Below are positions 44,889-54,417 of a DNA stretch of 64,000 bases, piece by piece. The position numbers were made by a program, and so were the translations under genes. Where the stretch lies: assembly GCF_014189455.1 (NCBI RefSeq), contig NZ_CP050299.1, positions 558,001 to 622,000 on the forward strand, in the 5' to 3' direction. This DNA is from Mesorhizobium huakuii. GTDB taxonomy: Bacteria; Pseudomonadota; Alphaproteobacteria; Rhizobiales; Rhizobiaceae. Position 1 is the first letter of the stretch. Each line of letters opens with the position of its first letter. The notes under the pieces are model-generated. The model was not told where the DNA came from, made no database searches, and saw nothing but the letters and a program-made list of their open reading frames with translations.

Positions 44889-47300
44889 ATGGTCGCGCGG
44901 GCGCTGCTTGATGAATTGACCTTTGGCGCGGTATCGCGGCGCGAGCGCCCGGTCGCGTCGCACATCCCGTTTACCCGCCACGTGGACGATCACGTTCTCA
45001 AGACACGCGATGGCCTGGTCCTGACGGTGCTCAAGCTCGAAGGCTATTCCTTCGAGACCGCTGACATGTCGGAGATCAACGCTCGCCTTCTGGCCCGTAA
45101 CGACATTGTCCGCACGCTCGCGAATTCCCGCTTCGCCCTGGTCGGCCACATCATCCGGCGCGAGGTCAAACCGCGGATCGCGTCCACCTTCGACAATGCG
45201 CTCTGCCGCGAGATCGACGAACGCTACGACGCGGCGTTGTCGCAGCGGCGGATGTTCGTCAACGACATTTATCTGACGATCGTCCGCAGGCCGCTCCAGG
45301 GCCAGGCCGGCACCTTCGACGCCTTGTTGACGAAACTCCTCGGCCGAACTGATGCGACCGGCCAAACTGTCGCCGCGCAGACGGCTTTGACCGAACTGCG
45401 CGACGCCGCGACCGCCGTGCGGGAGAACCTCGCCGCCTACGGCGCCCGTCAGCTTGGCGTGGTCTCGCGCGATGGCGTCTGGCATTCGGAACCATTGGAA
45501 TTCCTCGTGCAAATCGTCAACGGCGGCCTGCCTCGCCCGATGCTGCTGCCGCGCATGGCGCTGAGCGACGCGCTGTCGATGAAACGGGTCTTCTTCGGCA
45601 AGAACGCCATCGAGATCCGCGGCGCCGGCGCGCACGACACGCGGTTTGGCGCCATGATCTCAATTCGTGAATATCCCGCGCAGACCGGGCCCGGATCCTT
45701 CGACAATCTCTTGCGCGTCCCGCACGAATTCATCGCCAGCCAAAGTTTTGCTATCATCGATCGCCCCGAGGCGGCCAAACAGGTGGACCGCGTCGCCCGC
45801 CAGGTCGACATGTCGGACGAGGCGGGTTCAATCGTCGCCGAGCACCTGGACGACGCCCGCGACGAGCTCCTGGCCTCCGAGGCGATCTATGGCGAACATC
45901 ATATGACGGTGATGTGCCTTGGACGCAGCATGTCCGAGGTCGACGCGACTGTCACGGCCGTTGGCGCAGCGCTCACCGACCGCTCCGTGATCTGGACGCG
46001 CGAGGATCTCAACTGCGAACCCGCGTTCTGGTCGCAGCTGCCCGGCAACTTTGCCTACATCGCCCGCAAGGCGGTGATTTCCTCAAAGAATTTTGCCGGT
46101 TTTGTTTCTCTGCATAACTATCCGAGCGGCCGTCCCGACAACAATCACTGGGGCCCGGCGATCTCCGTGTTCGAGACGACGTCGCAGACCGCCTACTACT
46201 ACAACCATCACGTCCGCGACCTCGGCAACTTCACGGTTGTCGGCCCTTCGGGCAGCGGCAAGACCGTGTTCCTGTCTTTCATCTCGGCGCAGTCACAGCG
46301 CGTCACGCCGCGTCCCAAACTTCTCTTTGTCGACAAGGATCGCGGAGCGGAGATCTTCATCCGTGCCATGGGTGGGCAATACGAGGTCCTGGTGCCTGGA
46401 GAACCGACCGGGTTCAATCCGCTCTCCATGCCCGACACAGCGCCGAACCGGGAGTTCCTGTTCCAGCTCTTCGGTTTCATGCTGCGGCCGGCGAATGGCG
46501 GCGACCTCACGGCCTCCGAGGAGCAAGTCATCCGCAACGCGATTGCGGCAGCACTCAGTGCCGGTCCGGACGGTCGGACATTGCAAGCATTCTCAACATT
46601 GCTCCGCGGCCGCATCCGAGCGGGCGAGGGAGATCTGCTGGCGCGCCTGGAAAGCTGGATGCGACCGGACCAGCGCGGCTGGCTCTTCAACAACGAGACG
46701 GATCAGTTCTCGCTCTCGAGCATTTTCGGTTTCGACATGACGCGGGTGCTCGACGACCCGGTCATACGCACCGCCGCGCTCATGTACATCTTCCATCGCA
46801 CGCAAGAGCTTCTTACCGGGGACCCGGTGATGATCTTTCTCGACGAGGGATGGCGCCTGCTCGACGACCCCGTCTTCGCCTTCTTCATCAAAGACAAGCT
46901 CAAGACGATCCGTAAGCAGAATGGTATCATTGGCTTTGGTACGCAGTCGGCCGCCGACATCGTGCGCTCGAGCTCGGCGAGCACCTTGATCGAACAGACC
47001 GCCACCAACGTGTTCTTTCCCAATCCAAAGGCCGATGATGAGAGCTACGCGCGCGCATTCCGCCTATCGGAGCGGGAGGTGGCCTGGATTCGCGGCACGG
47101 TTCCGGAAAGCCGATCCTTCCTGATCAAGCACGGACGCGACAGCGTCATCGCCAAGCTCAATCTCGCCGGCATGCCGGACCTGATCAAGGTTCTATCGGG
47201 ACGCACGGAGACCGTGGCCGAGCTCGAGGCGCTGCGGGCGCGCGTCGGCGATGATCCAGCCGTCTGGCTGCCGATCTTCCTGGGAAGGACCACGCGATGA
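44889..47300 (+). CDS. virB4: VirB4-type conjugation ATPase
   Basis: The 803-residue ATPase powers pilus assembly and substrate transfer at the inner membrane. It has the N-terminal CagE/TrbE/VirB domain, Walker A GPSGSGKT (residues 452-459), Walker B FLDEGWRLLDD and a conserved FGTQSAADI motif. The length is normal and no break was seen. Its stop overlaps the next ATG (ATGA). Confidence 0.96.
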   Translation: MVARALLDELTFGAVSRRERPVASHIPFTRHVDDHVLKTRDGLVLTVLKLEGYSFETADMSEINARLLARNDIVRTLANSRFALVGHIIRREVKPRIASTFDNALCREIDERYDAALSQRRMFVNDIYLTIVRRPLQGQAGTFDALLTKLLGRTDATGQTVAAQTALTELRDAATAVRENLAAYGARQLGVVSRDGVWHSEPLEFLVQIVNGGLPRPMLLPRMALSDALSMKRVFFGKNAIEIRGAGAHDTRFGAMISIREYPAQTGPGSFDNLLRVPHEFIASQSFAIIDRPEAAKQVDRVARQVDMSDEAGSIVAEHLDDARDELLASEAIYGEHHMTVMCLGRSMSEVDATVTAVGAALTDRSVIWTREDLNCEPAFWSQLPGNFAYIARKAVISSKNFAGFVSLHNYPSGRPDNNHWGPAISVFETTSQTAYYYNHHVRDLGNFTVVGPSGSGKTVFLSFISAQSQRVTPRPKLLFVDKDRGAEIFIRAMGGQYEVLVPGEPTGFNPLSMPDTAPNREFLFQLFGFMLRPANGGDLTASEEQVIRNAIAAALSAGPDGRTLQAFSTLLRGRIRAGEGDLLARLESWMRPDQRGWLFNNETDQFSLSSIFGFDMTRVLDDPVIRTAALMYIFHRTQELLTGDPVMIFLDEGWRLLDDPVFAFFIKDKLKTIRKQNGIIGFGTQSAADIVRSSSASTLIEQTATNVFFPNPKADDESYARAFRLSEREVAWIRGTVPESRSFLIKHGRDSVIAKLNLAGMPDLIKVLSGRTETVAELEALRARVGDDPAVWLPIFLGRTTR

Positions 47301-48193
47301 AAGCAGTTTTCGCCGCCTTCGCTCTTATAACCACCTGCAGTTTCACCGCGCCGGCTTGCGCGGATATTCCGACCATCGATGCCGCGCAGCTTACCGAACA
47401 CTCGCAGACCGCGAGCGCGACGGTAAATCTCGTGCCGATCACGACGCAGCGCCAGGACGCCAACAGCGGCGTCAAATGCGCCATGACCACCGGCAAGAAG
47501 GCCAATGTCATCGACCCAACCCTACAGCCGCAGATGGGCGCCGGTGCCAAGGCGATCCAGGGCTATGCGCCGGATATGCCAGCAACGCCCGACGCGACGG
47601 CGCGAGGCGCGGCCTTGAACAGCCAGTCGCTGTTCAAATCGAGCGGCGATGTGGTCGCCGGTCTTGATGCCAGCGGTCAGTCGCTCAGCGCCGCGCGAAC
47701 CATGTTCCAGGCGGCAGGTCAACAGGTCGGCACGGCGCCAACAGTGATGGGCGCGTTTGACATGAACAGCGCCGCGCGCCTGCAAAACAACCTCGCCTGG
47801 AACAGCGCCATCGGCTCGGCCAATCTCTGGGTGACAGCGCTGAATGCGCCCAATCTCGCGCAAACCAGCGACATGAGCCGGGCAGCTATTGGCATGCGCT
47901 CGAGCCCAGGGACATCGATGCCGGTCAGCGGGCTCCTGTGCCCAGCCGGAATGGCCGGATCGGGTACCGCAGCCGACCCCTGCCGTCAGCCGGCATCCTG
48001 CTCGACCACACCGCCCGGGACCCCGCCCGACCCGGCCTGCGTCTCTGCACGCGCCACCGATAGCACCGGCAACGTTGCCTTCTTCCTGGCACGCAACCAG
48101 GACGCGGCCCAATCGGCCACTCCCGCCCCCAGCGCTCTCTCCGCCACCGACGTCAATGCCGCTCTCGCGGCCATGCAAGCAAACGCACGCTAG
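47297..48193 (+). CDS. exported protein of the virB operon, unknown
   Basis: The 298-residue product has a signal peptide (FAALITTC-like hydrophobic region ending ACADIP) and an Ala/Ser/Thr/Gln-rich mature part. The beginning IPTIDAAQLTEHSQTASAT resembles the start of VirB5-type proteins (VIDNTNLAKAQ in the next gene), so it may be a diverged minor pilus component. A Cys/Pro-rich stretch (LLCPAGMAG, CSTTPPGTPPDPAC) lies near residues 215-250. Coupled to virB4 by ATGA. Confidence 0.6.
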   Translation: MKAVFAAFALITTCSFTAPACADIPTIDAAQLTEHSQTASATVNLVPITTQRQDANSGVKCAMTTGKKANVIDPTLQPQMGAGAKAIQGYAPDMPATPDATARGAALNSQSLFKSSGDVVAGLDASGQSLSAARTMFQAAGQQVGTAPTVMGAFDMNSAARLQNNLAWNSAIGSANLWVTALNAPNLAQTSDMSRAAIGMRSSPGTSMPVSGLLCPAGMAGSGTAADPCRQPASCSTTPPGTPPDPACVSARATDSTGNVAFFLARNQDAAQSATPAPSALSATDVNAALAAMQANAR

Positions 48194-48202
48194 GACCCCG
48201 CC

Positions 48203-48922
48203 ATGTCGATATCCCGCTCGTTCGCCTTTGTCCTCACCGCAATCTTCGGTCTCATTTGTGCCGAGGCCCGTGCGCAAGTGCCCGTCATCGACAATACCAA
48301 TCTTGCCAAGGCGCAGGAGATCGCGACCAGCACGCGGCAGATCCTCACCGCAGATCAGCAGATCCTCCAATTCACCCAAAAGACACTGCAGGCCGTCACC
48401 GGCGATCGCGCTTCCGTCGCCCAGGGCAGCCTTGCCCAAATGGCGCTCGGTGGCGGTTTCTCGATGGCGCAGGCGCCCTCGCTCGGCTCAGTCATCTCCG
48501 GCGGTGCTCTATCGTTTGCAGGGATGAGCCCGGGGTCCCAGAACATCGTCTCGACGCTGATCAATGGGCTGCAGCTGGTAAAGACCATCACTGGTCTCAC
48601 CGCAGGCCAGACCCATCCGGTCGACACGGCTTACCAGAATTCCGTCAATGTTGCCGCGACGCTCTCCGGGCTGATCACGTCGACGCAGACCGCAGTGCAA
48701 ACGAGGTCGGCGGCCTTCACACAAGGTGGCCAGCAAATCGGCCAGGCCCCCGATCTCAAGGGCAGCGTTGACCAGAACACCCAGGTCCAGGTTCAGACGG
48801 GCCAGACGATCAATGAACTGAATGGCGTCGTGAACAACGCCGCCGCGGCAGCCAACCAGGCCAACCTCGACCGTATCGCCGCCGAATCCGCCGCGGCGCG
48901 GGCGATGAAGTTCACGCAGTAA
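48203..48922 (+). CDS. virB5: VirB5-like minor pilus protein
   Basis: The 239-residue product has a signal peptide (FAFVLTAIFGLICAEARA) and a helical, Gln/Thr/Ala-rich mature part starting VPVIDNTNLAKAQEIATST, typical of VirB5/TrbJ proteins that sit at the pilus tip. The C-terminus is rich in Ala and coiled-coil-like (NNAAAAANQANLDRIAAES). The place after virB4 supports it. Confidence 0.75.
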   Translation: MSISRSFAFVLTAIFGLICAEARAQVPVIDNTNLAKAQEIATSTRQILTADQQILQFTQKTLQAVTGDRASVAQGSLAQMALGGGFSMAQAPSLGSVISGGALSFAGMSPGSQNIVSTLINGLQLVKTITGLTAGQTHPVDTAYQNSVNVAATLSGLITSTQTAVQTRSAAFTQGGQQIGQAPDLKGSVDQNTQVQVQTGQTINELNGVVNNAAAAANQANLDRIAAESAAARAMKFTQ

Positions 48923-48924
48923 AG

Positions 48925-48954
48925 CCCGACCCTGAATTCCCCGACCCTGAATTC
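48925..48954. repeat. 15-bp tandem duplication
   Basis: CCCGACCCTGAATTC occurs twice in direct succession just after the virB5 stop. It may be a replication slip. No coding effect. Confidence 0.8.
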
Positions 48955-48976
48955 CAAGAGAACGACCGGAGGACAT

Positions 48977-49168
48977 GTGTCAAAACAAGCCATTGGCTTC
49001 CTCGTTGCCGGAATCCTTATCGCCGAAACTATATATCTGGCGGTGTGGAGGCCGCGCGAGCAGCCGAACCCATCGTCGATGGCGGCCGGGCCGGTCTCGC
49101 AGGATGATGCGGCGAAAGCCGCCTCGCGCGCCATGACGTTCAGCCAGCCGAAAGAGCCAAAAAAGTGA
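48977..49168 (+). CDS. small membrane protein of the virB operon
   Basis: The 63-residue protein starts at GTG (AGGA upstream) and has one helix (IGFLVAGILIAETIYLAVW), then a polar tail ending KEPKK. Similar small single-span proteins occur in P-type conjugation operons between virB5 and virB6. Function unknown. The stop overlaps the next start (GTGA). Confidence 0.6.
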   Translation: MSKQAIGFLVAGILIAETIYLAVWRPREQPNPSSMAAGPVSQDDAAKAASRAMTFSQPKEPKK

Positions 49169-49362
49169 AGGCTGCGATCGGTTTGACCCTCACACTCACG
49201 CTGGCGGCAGCTCTCTCAGGCTGCGCTTATAAGCCTCTGAAGGCGCCGTGCTCCTCGGATGAAAGTGGCGCGCCGCTCGCATATGGCGACCCGGTCGCCG
49301 CGCCGGCGCTCCCGCCACCGCTGCGGTTGCCCGACAGCTGCGGCCCGATGAAACCGATCTGA
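49165..49362 (+). CDS. virB7: VirB7-like lipoprotein
   Basis: The 65-residue product starts at GTG and has signal LTLTLAAALSGC with lipobox LSGC, then a short Pro-rich mature part with two more cysteines (KAPCSSDE, PDSCGP). Place next to virB6 and size agree with VirB7, which anchors VirB9 in the outer membrane. Confidence 0.75.
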   Translation: MKAAIGLTLTLTLAAALSGCAYKPLKAPCSSDESGAPLAYGDPVAAPALPPPLRLPDSCGPMKPI

Positions 49363-49370
49363 GCGCGCGG

Positions 49371-50507
49371 ATGGGGTCGTTCAGCATCACCACGTTGCTC
49401 CAATCGGTCGATCAGCTCGGGCAAAACTACGTCTCGACGGCTTATCGGGCGCTCGCGAACGCGGCGACATCGGGCGGTGGCACGGGCGTCGCCGGGCTGC
49501 TTCTCACCCTCTACGTCATCTTCTGGGGTGTCGGCATCTGGCAGGGAACGGCGAGCGGCGGGCCGGCCGATCATGCCTTTCGGTTGTTGCGGGCCTTCAC
49601 CATCTATGCCCTTGCGACGAGTTGGAACGATTTCCAGACGCTCGTCTATAACCTGATGAACGACGGGCCTTCCGCAATTGGCAATGCGCTCTTGAGCGCT
49701 GTCACCACGGCCAACAACACCGGCACCGCGGTGAACCTTACCTCCGTAAACGGTGTTCAGAACGCGCTTCAGAACATGTGGGACACGACGAACAATGCGA
49801 CAGAGGCCTTCCTCCAGAACGCCGGCATCACCAATTGGGGACCTTATATCTTTGCCGCCGTCTTTTACGTCGTGATGGCGGTGCTGATCGGCTTTGCGCT
49901 GTTCCTCATCATGCTGTCGAAGATGTTCATGTGGCTGCTGCTCGCCTTAGCGCCGATCTTCATCATCCTCCTGCTGTTCGGCATCACAACACGCTTCTTC
50001 TCGGGCTGGCTCAGCGCATTGGTTCAGTATTTTCTGGTGCAGGTCCTCGTCTATGCGTTCCTCGCCTTCTACGTCTCGCTCATCCAGCAGACGATCGACA
50101 CGCTAAACGGCGTCGCCAACACCAAGAGCCCGACCTGGGCAACGATTGGCCCGGTCGTGCTGCTTGCCATCATCGGCATTCTCCTGCTCGCGCAGATTAA
50201 CAATGTGGCGGCAGCGATCGCAGGTGGCGTGCCGATAGGCGCACCGCGGATAGGTCGGTTCTACGCCAGCGTCACCGGCGCCCGGGCCGCGCTTGCCGCG
50301 AACCGCGGCCGGCTGGCGTTCCGCAATCCTTTCAATCCGGCCTCGGTCTCACGGCGCGAGGAGCTCGCCGCGAGACAGCGGGCACGCGTTGGCCTCAGGG
50401 CCGCCGCTTGGGCGGAGACACCGGAGTTCCGGCGCCTTGCAGCCCAGATCAGCAATCCCGCCGTGACGCCAACGGCCCGTGACAACAGGACATCTTCATC
50501 ATCATGA
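49371..50507 (+). CDS. virB6: VirB6-type polytopic channel protein
   Basis: The 378-residue protein has five or more hydrophobic helices, the central family motif region FLIMLSKMFMWLLLALAPIF and the C-terminal helix PVVLLAIIGILLLAQ, then a basic Ala/Arg-rich tail. VirB6/TrbL proteins form part of the inner-membrane channel. The stop overlaps virB8 (ATGA). Confidence 0.9.
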   Translation: MGSFSITTLLQSVDQLGQNYVSTAYRALANAATSGGGTGVAGLLLTLYVIFWGVGIWQGTASGGPADHAFRLLRAFTIYALATSWNDFQTLVYNLMNDGPSAIGNALLSAVTTANNTGTAVNLTSVNGVQNALQNMWDTTNNATEAFLQNAGITNWGPYIFAAVFYVVMAVLIGFALFLIMLSKMFMWLLLALAPIFIILLLFGITTRFFSGWLSALVQYFLVQVLVYAFLAFYVSLIQQTIDTLNGVANTKSPTWATIGPVVLLAIIGILLLAQINNVAAAIAGGVPIGAPRIGRFYASVTGARAALAANRGRLAFRNPFNPASVSRREELAARQRARVGLRAAAWAETPEFRRLAAQISNPAVTPTARDNRTSSSS

Positions 50508-51223
50508 CGCAGGCAAGTGCAGCCATAGCGGAACGACGCGTCGACCCGCGCTATTATTCGGAAGGGATGACCTGGGAACAGGACATCGCGCGTCGCAATC
50601 GCAATTCACGAGCGCTCGCCTGGATCGTCGCGGCGGTGATGACCGTGGTCGCGATCGGTTCGCTCGCAACGTTGGCGCTGCTCGTGCCGCTCAAGACCTA
50701 TGAGCCCTATATGGTCGTCGTCGACAAGGCGACGGGCTTCGTCGAGGTCAAGCGGCCGATGGCGGAAGGGCCGCTGACGCAGGACGAGGCCGTCACCACC
50801 TTCAATGTGGTACGCTACGTCAAGGCGCGCGAGACGTACGACCCCAAGGCGCTCAAGGACAATTTCGACCTTGCGCAACTGCTGGCCGCGGGCGACGCCG
50901 CCCGCGAGCTGACGGAGATCTATTCCCCCGCCAACCCGCAGAACCCGATCAAGATCAATGGCACGAACACGGTGGTGTCCGTCTCCATCAAATCGGTAAC
51001 CTTCCCGAACAACCGGACGGCATTGGTACGCTTCTCGACCGACACCAAGTCCGCCACCAACATCGTCACGGCGAACTGGGTCTCGCTTGTGCGATTCCGC
51101 TACACCTCGGCGCCGATGCGCAATGAATGGCGCTTCGACAATCCTCTCGGCTTTCAAGCGTTGGAGTACCGACGCGACCAGGAAACAGCGCCGTCCCCGG
51201 GAACCATGGGGGCGCAGCAATGA
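50504..51223 (+). CDS. virB8: VirB8-type channel protein
   Basis: The 239-residue bitopic protein has a cytoplasmic start (YYSEGMTWEQDIARRNR), one helix (AWIVAAVMTVVAIGSLATLAL, residues 40-60) and a periplasmic NTF2-like domain with LVPLKTYEPYMVVVDKATG, as in VirB8/TrbF. It bridges the inner-membrane complex. It overlaps virB6 and virB9 by ATGA. Confidence 0.94.
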   Translation: MTQASAAIAERRVDPRYYSEGMTWEQDIARRNRNSRALAWIVAAVMTVVAIGSLATLALLVPLKTYEPYMVVVDKATGFVEVKRPMAEGPLTQDEAVTTFNVVRYVKARETYDPKALKDNFDLAQLLAAGDAARELTEIYSPANPQNPIKINGTNTVVSVSIKSVTFPNNRTALVRFSTDTKSATNIVTANWVSLVRFRYTSAPMRNEWRFDNPLGFQALEYRRDQETAPSPGTMGAQQ

Positions 51224-52035
51224 ATCGTTTTGTCCCTGACAGCATCGTCGTCGGCTTGATGCTTTGGCTCGGGGTCGGACCGGCCGTCTCGGAGGCTATC
51301 CCGAAGCCCGGGCGCGTCGACAGTCGCGTCCGCGATGTCGTCTACAACAAGGACAATGTCACCGCGATCGACGCCACTTTCGGCACTTCGACCATGATCG
51401 AGTTGCAGGGCGATGAGAAGATCGAGACGCTGGCGCTGGGCGACTCGACCGCCTGGAAGGTCGAACCCAACCACAAGGGCGACATCATTTTCGTCAAACC
51501 GATCGAGAAGGAGGCGCTGTCGAACCTCAATGTCGTGACCGACAAGCGCATCTATTCCTTCCTGCTGCGATCAAATACCCGCCCACCGGCGACACAGATC
51601 TTTGTCGTGCGCTTCCGTTACCCCGAGGACGAGGCGAGTGCGCAGCTCCTGGCGACTGCTAAGGAACGAGCGGCGAACCCGAACCTCAAGGCCCTCAACA
51701 TCGCCAATGCCAACAGCGACTACGGTTACAAGGGCTCGTCGGCAAACAAGCCGATCGCCGTCTTCGACGACGGCACCAAGACGTGGTTCCGCTTCGAGGG
51801 CGAGACGCCGGCGATCTACATCGTCGACAGCGGTCGCAACGAGAGCCTGGCAAATTTCCGGACCGAGGGTCCCTATGTCGTCGTCGACAAGGTCAGCCGG
51901 CAATGGACCCTACGCAACGGGAGCGTTGCGACCTGCATCTTCAACCGGCGGCTCACCAATGTGCATGAGCCGAACGGATTGGAGCCCTATGCTCCCCAGC
52001 GCGTCGGAATGCCGTCGCCCGCGACGGGAGGCTGA
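51220..52035 (+). CDS. virB9: VirB9-type outer-membrane complex protein
   Basis: The 271-residue exported protein has a signal peptide (IVVGLMLWLGVGPAVSEA) and the VirB9/TrbG/CagX domains: DVVYNKDNVTAIDATFGTST, IIFVKPIEKEALSNLNVVTD, then YSFLLR and FDDGTKTWFRF near residues 175-190. It forms the outer-membrane core with VirB7 and VirB10. Confidence 0.94.
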   Translation: MNRFVPDSIVVGLMLWLGVGPAVSEAIPKPGRVDSRVRDVVYNKDNVTAIDATFGTSTMIELQGDEKIETLALGDSTAWKVEPNHKGDIIFVKPIEKEALSNLNVVTDKRIYSFLLRSNTRPPATQIFVVRFRYPEDEASAQLLATAKERAANPNLKALNIANANSDYGYKGSSANKPIAVFDDGTKTWFRFEGETPAIYIVDSGRNESLANFRTEGPYVVVDKVSRQWTLRNGSVATCIFNRRLTNVHEPNGLEPYAPQRVGMPSPATGG

Positions 52036-52041
52036 GGCGCC

Positions 52042-53400
52042 ATGCCGAGCCCGCAGGACTATCGCTCGCTTGAGCTCGATGCCGCAGCCGCCACGACGGT
52101 CGCGCGCGGTTCGACCGGCTTTGGCCGGATCTTGAAATTCGCCGTGCCGGTCGGCGCGCTCGTGATCGCCGGCTGGCTGATCTATGGGTCGCTCCAGCGA
52201 ACGCCGAAGAACATGACGTCGCCGGACAAGGAGGAGTTCACCACGACACAGTTTCCCGCGCCGTCGCTCGCAGCGCCGCAGACGCGGACCAACCAGGGCA
52301 CAATTGTTGTTCCGGCGGCCCCGGCCGCCCCGGAACCGACTGTGCCTCCGCCGCCGGTCGCGCCACCAATCGCCCTACCGGCACCGCCACCTCCCGAGCC
52401 GCCGCTGGTCGAGGCGCCACCAAACGATGACGAAGCCCGTCGCCTCGCCGAACTCGAGCGTCAGCGCCAGGAGGCGGAGCGGCGCAAATGGGAACGGCTG
52501 CGGGCGCCGCAGGTGATCGCCGACAATGCTGCTGCGAGCGACGGGACAGCAAATCCGGGCGACAGCGCGCGCGACGGCGCGGGGCAGCAGGAGGACGACC
52601 CGAACCGGCGGTTCCTGGCCTCCGTAGCGAACGCGGGTGTCGAAGTGGCGAAAGCAATCAAGAACGACCGCATCGACGCACTCGTGGCGCAGGGGACCCT
52701 CATCCGCGGCGTCCTCGAGACCGCGGTGCAAAGCGACCTTCCTGGCATGGTGCGCGCGGTGACCACCGAGAATGTCTGGTCCTTCGACGGCCGGCGGATC
52801 CTGATTCCAGCCGGCAGTCATCTCGTCGGCGAATACAAATCCGGCATCACCCAGGGCCAGACCCGAATCTTCATCGTCTGGACGCGGATGCTGCGATCGG
52901 ATGGGGTGTCCGTGCAGCTCGGATCGACCGGCACCGACGATCTCGGCCGCGCCGGCAATGCCGGATTTGTCGACAACCATTATGTCGAGCGGTTTGGTTC
53001 GGCGATCATGCTGTCGGTCGTCGGCGGTTTCTCCCAGTTCCTGAGCGGCCTTGGCCAAAACACCGGCAACGCCGGCGGCACGACGATCACCACCACTGAT
53101 CCGGTGACCGGTCTGGTCACGACGACGCAAACCGGCGCCAATCAGAACCAGCAGGCGCTCCAGGCCCGCCAAATCGCCGCGCAGAATGTCTCGCAGACCC
53201 TCACCAACATCGCGCAGGAGGCGCTGAAAAACTCTATCAACATCCCCCCGACAATCTACCTCGACCAGGGAACGCGGATCATCGTCTTCGTCAGGCGCGA
53301 CCTCGATTTCTCCGCACTCTATCCCGATCCGGTGAAGGAAGCGCTTCAGGAGCTCAAACGTGAACGTTCCGGCTCGAAACCAGACGATCTTTCTCGATAG
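52042..53400 (+). CDS. virB10: VirB10-type core complex protein
   Basis: The 452-residue protein has an inner-membrane helix (ILKFAVPVGALVIAGWLIY, about residues 29-47), a long Pro-rich periplasmic linker (residues 85-130), an Arg/Glu helix and the TrbI-type beta-barrel domain (LIRGVLETAVQSDLPGMVRA, ILIPAGSHLVGEYKSG, FVDNHYVERFG, PTIYLDQGTRIIVFVRRDLD). Complete. The virB11 start lies within its last codons. Confidence 0.95.
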   Translation: MPSPQDYRSLELDAAAATTVARGSTGFGRILKFAVPVGALVIAGWLIYGSLQRTPKNMTSPDKEEFTTTQFPAPSLAAPQTRTNQGTIVVPAAPAAPEPTVPPPPVAPPIALPAPPPPEPPLVEAPPNDDEARRLAELERQRQEAERRKWERLRAPQVIADNAAASDGTANPGDSARDGAGQQEDDPNRRFLASVANAGVEVAKAIKNDRIDALVAQGTLIRGVLETAVQSDLPGMVRAVTTENVWSFDGRRILIPAGSHLVGEYKSGITQGQTRIFIVWTRMLRSDGVSVQLGSTGTDDLGRAGNAGFVDNHYVERFGSAIMLSVVGGFSQFLSGLGQNTGNAGGTTITTTDPVTGLVTTTQTGANQNQQALQARQIAAQNVSQTLTNIAQEALKNSINIPPTIYLDQGTRIIVFVRRDLDFSALYPDPVKEALQELKRERSGSKPDDLSR

Positions 53401-54417
53401 GGCGCTCGGCCCCATCCGGCCCTGGCTTGACGACGATCAGGTGGTCGAGATCTGTGTCAACGGACCGGGCGCGGTCTGGGTGGAGCGCTTCGGCCAATCC
53501 GCCATGGAGCGTCATGACGTTCCGGAAATGACCGAAACGGCGATCCGGCATCTGGCCGAGCGCGTCGCGGGGTTCACCGGCCAGAGCATCAACGAAGAAC
53601 ACCCGCTTCTGTCGGCAGCACTTTTCACAGGCGAGCGGTTCCAAGGCGTGATGCCGCCGGCGACCCCCGGGGAGGGGCCTTCGCCATTCGCAAGCAGGTC
53701 ATCAAAGAAATGCGCCTCGTCGACTACCGCAAGCTCGGCTCCTTCGACAAGGTTGTGACCACGACTGACGGCGCGTTGTCCGAGGTCGACCGGGCCCTAT
53801 GCGCGCATCTCGACGCAGGCCGCATCGAGGATTTCATCCGCCTCGCTGTCGTCAACCGCTATTCGATCCTGCTTTCCGGCGGCACGAGCTCGGGCAAGAC
53901 GACGTTTCTCAACGCGATCCTGAAGGAGGTGCCGGTCGACGAGCGCATCATCACCATCGAGGACACGCGCGAGGTTAAACCGATCCAGAAGAACTTTCTG
54001 CCGCTCGTTGCCTCCAAGGGCGACCAGGGCGAGGCCCGCGTCACCGTGGAGACACTGCTGCAGGCCTCAATGCGCTTGAGACCGGACCGCATCTTCCTCG
54101 GCGAGATCCGCGGCGCCGAGGCTTATTCGTTCCTGCGTGCCATTAACACCGGCCATCCCGGCAGCATCACCACCGTCCATGCCGACAACCCGGCCGGCGC
54201 GTTTGAACAGCTTGCCCTGATGGTCATGCAGGCCGGCCTCGGCCTCAGGCGCGAGGAAATAGTCGGCTATATCAAATCGGTGCTGCCGATCGTCATTCAG
54301 CAGCAAAAGATAGGCGGATGGCGCGGCACCTCGGCCATCTACTTCGCGCGCATGGCGGAGTGGCGCGAAGGCAGGGGTGAGAGGAAGGCCGTCCATGGCA
54401 CGCGTCGTCGCCTTTAG
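53360..54417 (+). pseudogene. virB11: VirB11-type traffic ATPase, frameshifted
   Basis: A GTG start at 53360 gives the N-terminal domain (PWLDDDQVVEICVNGPG, FTGQSINEEHPLLSA) to about 53670. The rest, from about 53690 to 54417, is in another frame: AFAIRKQVIKEMRLVDYRKL, Walker A SGGTSSGKTTF, TIEDTREVKP, and RPDRIFLGEIRGAEA. The frames would join as TPGGGAFAIRKQ if the G run at 53669-53672 had five G. VirB11 hexamers drive substrate loading, so a real break should harm transfer; all else is intact and a sequence error is a good alternative. Confidence 0.9.
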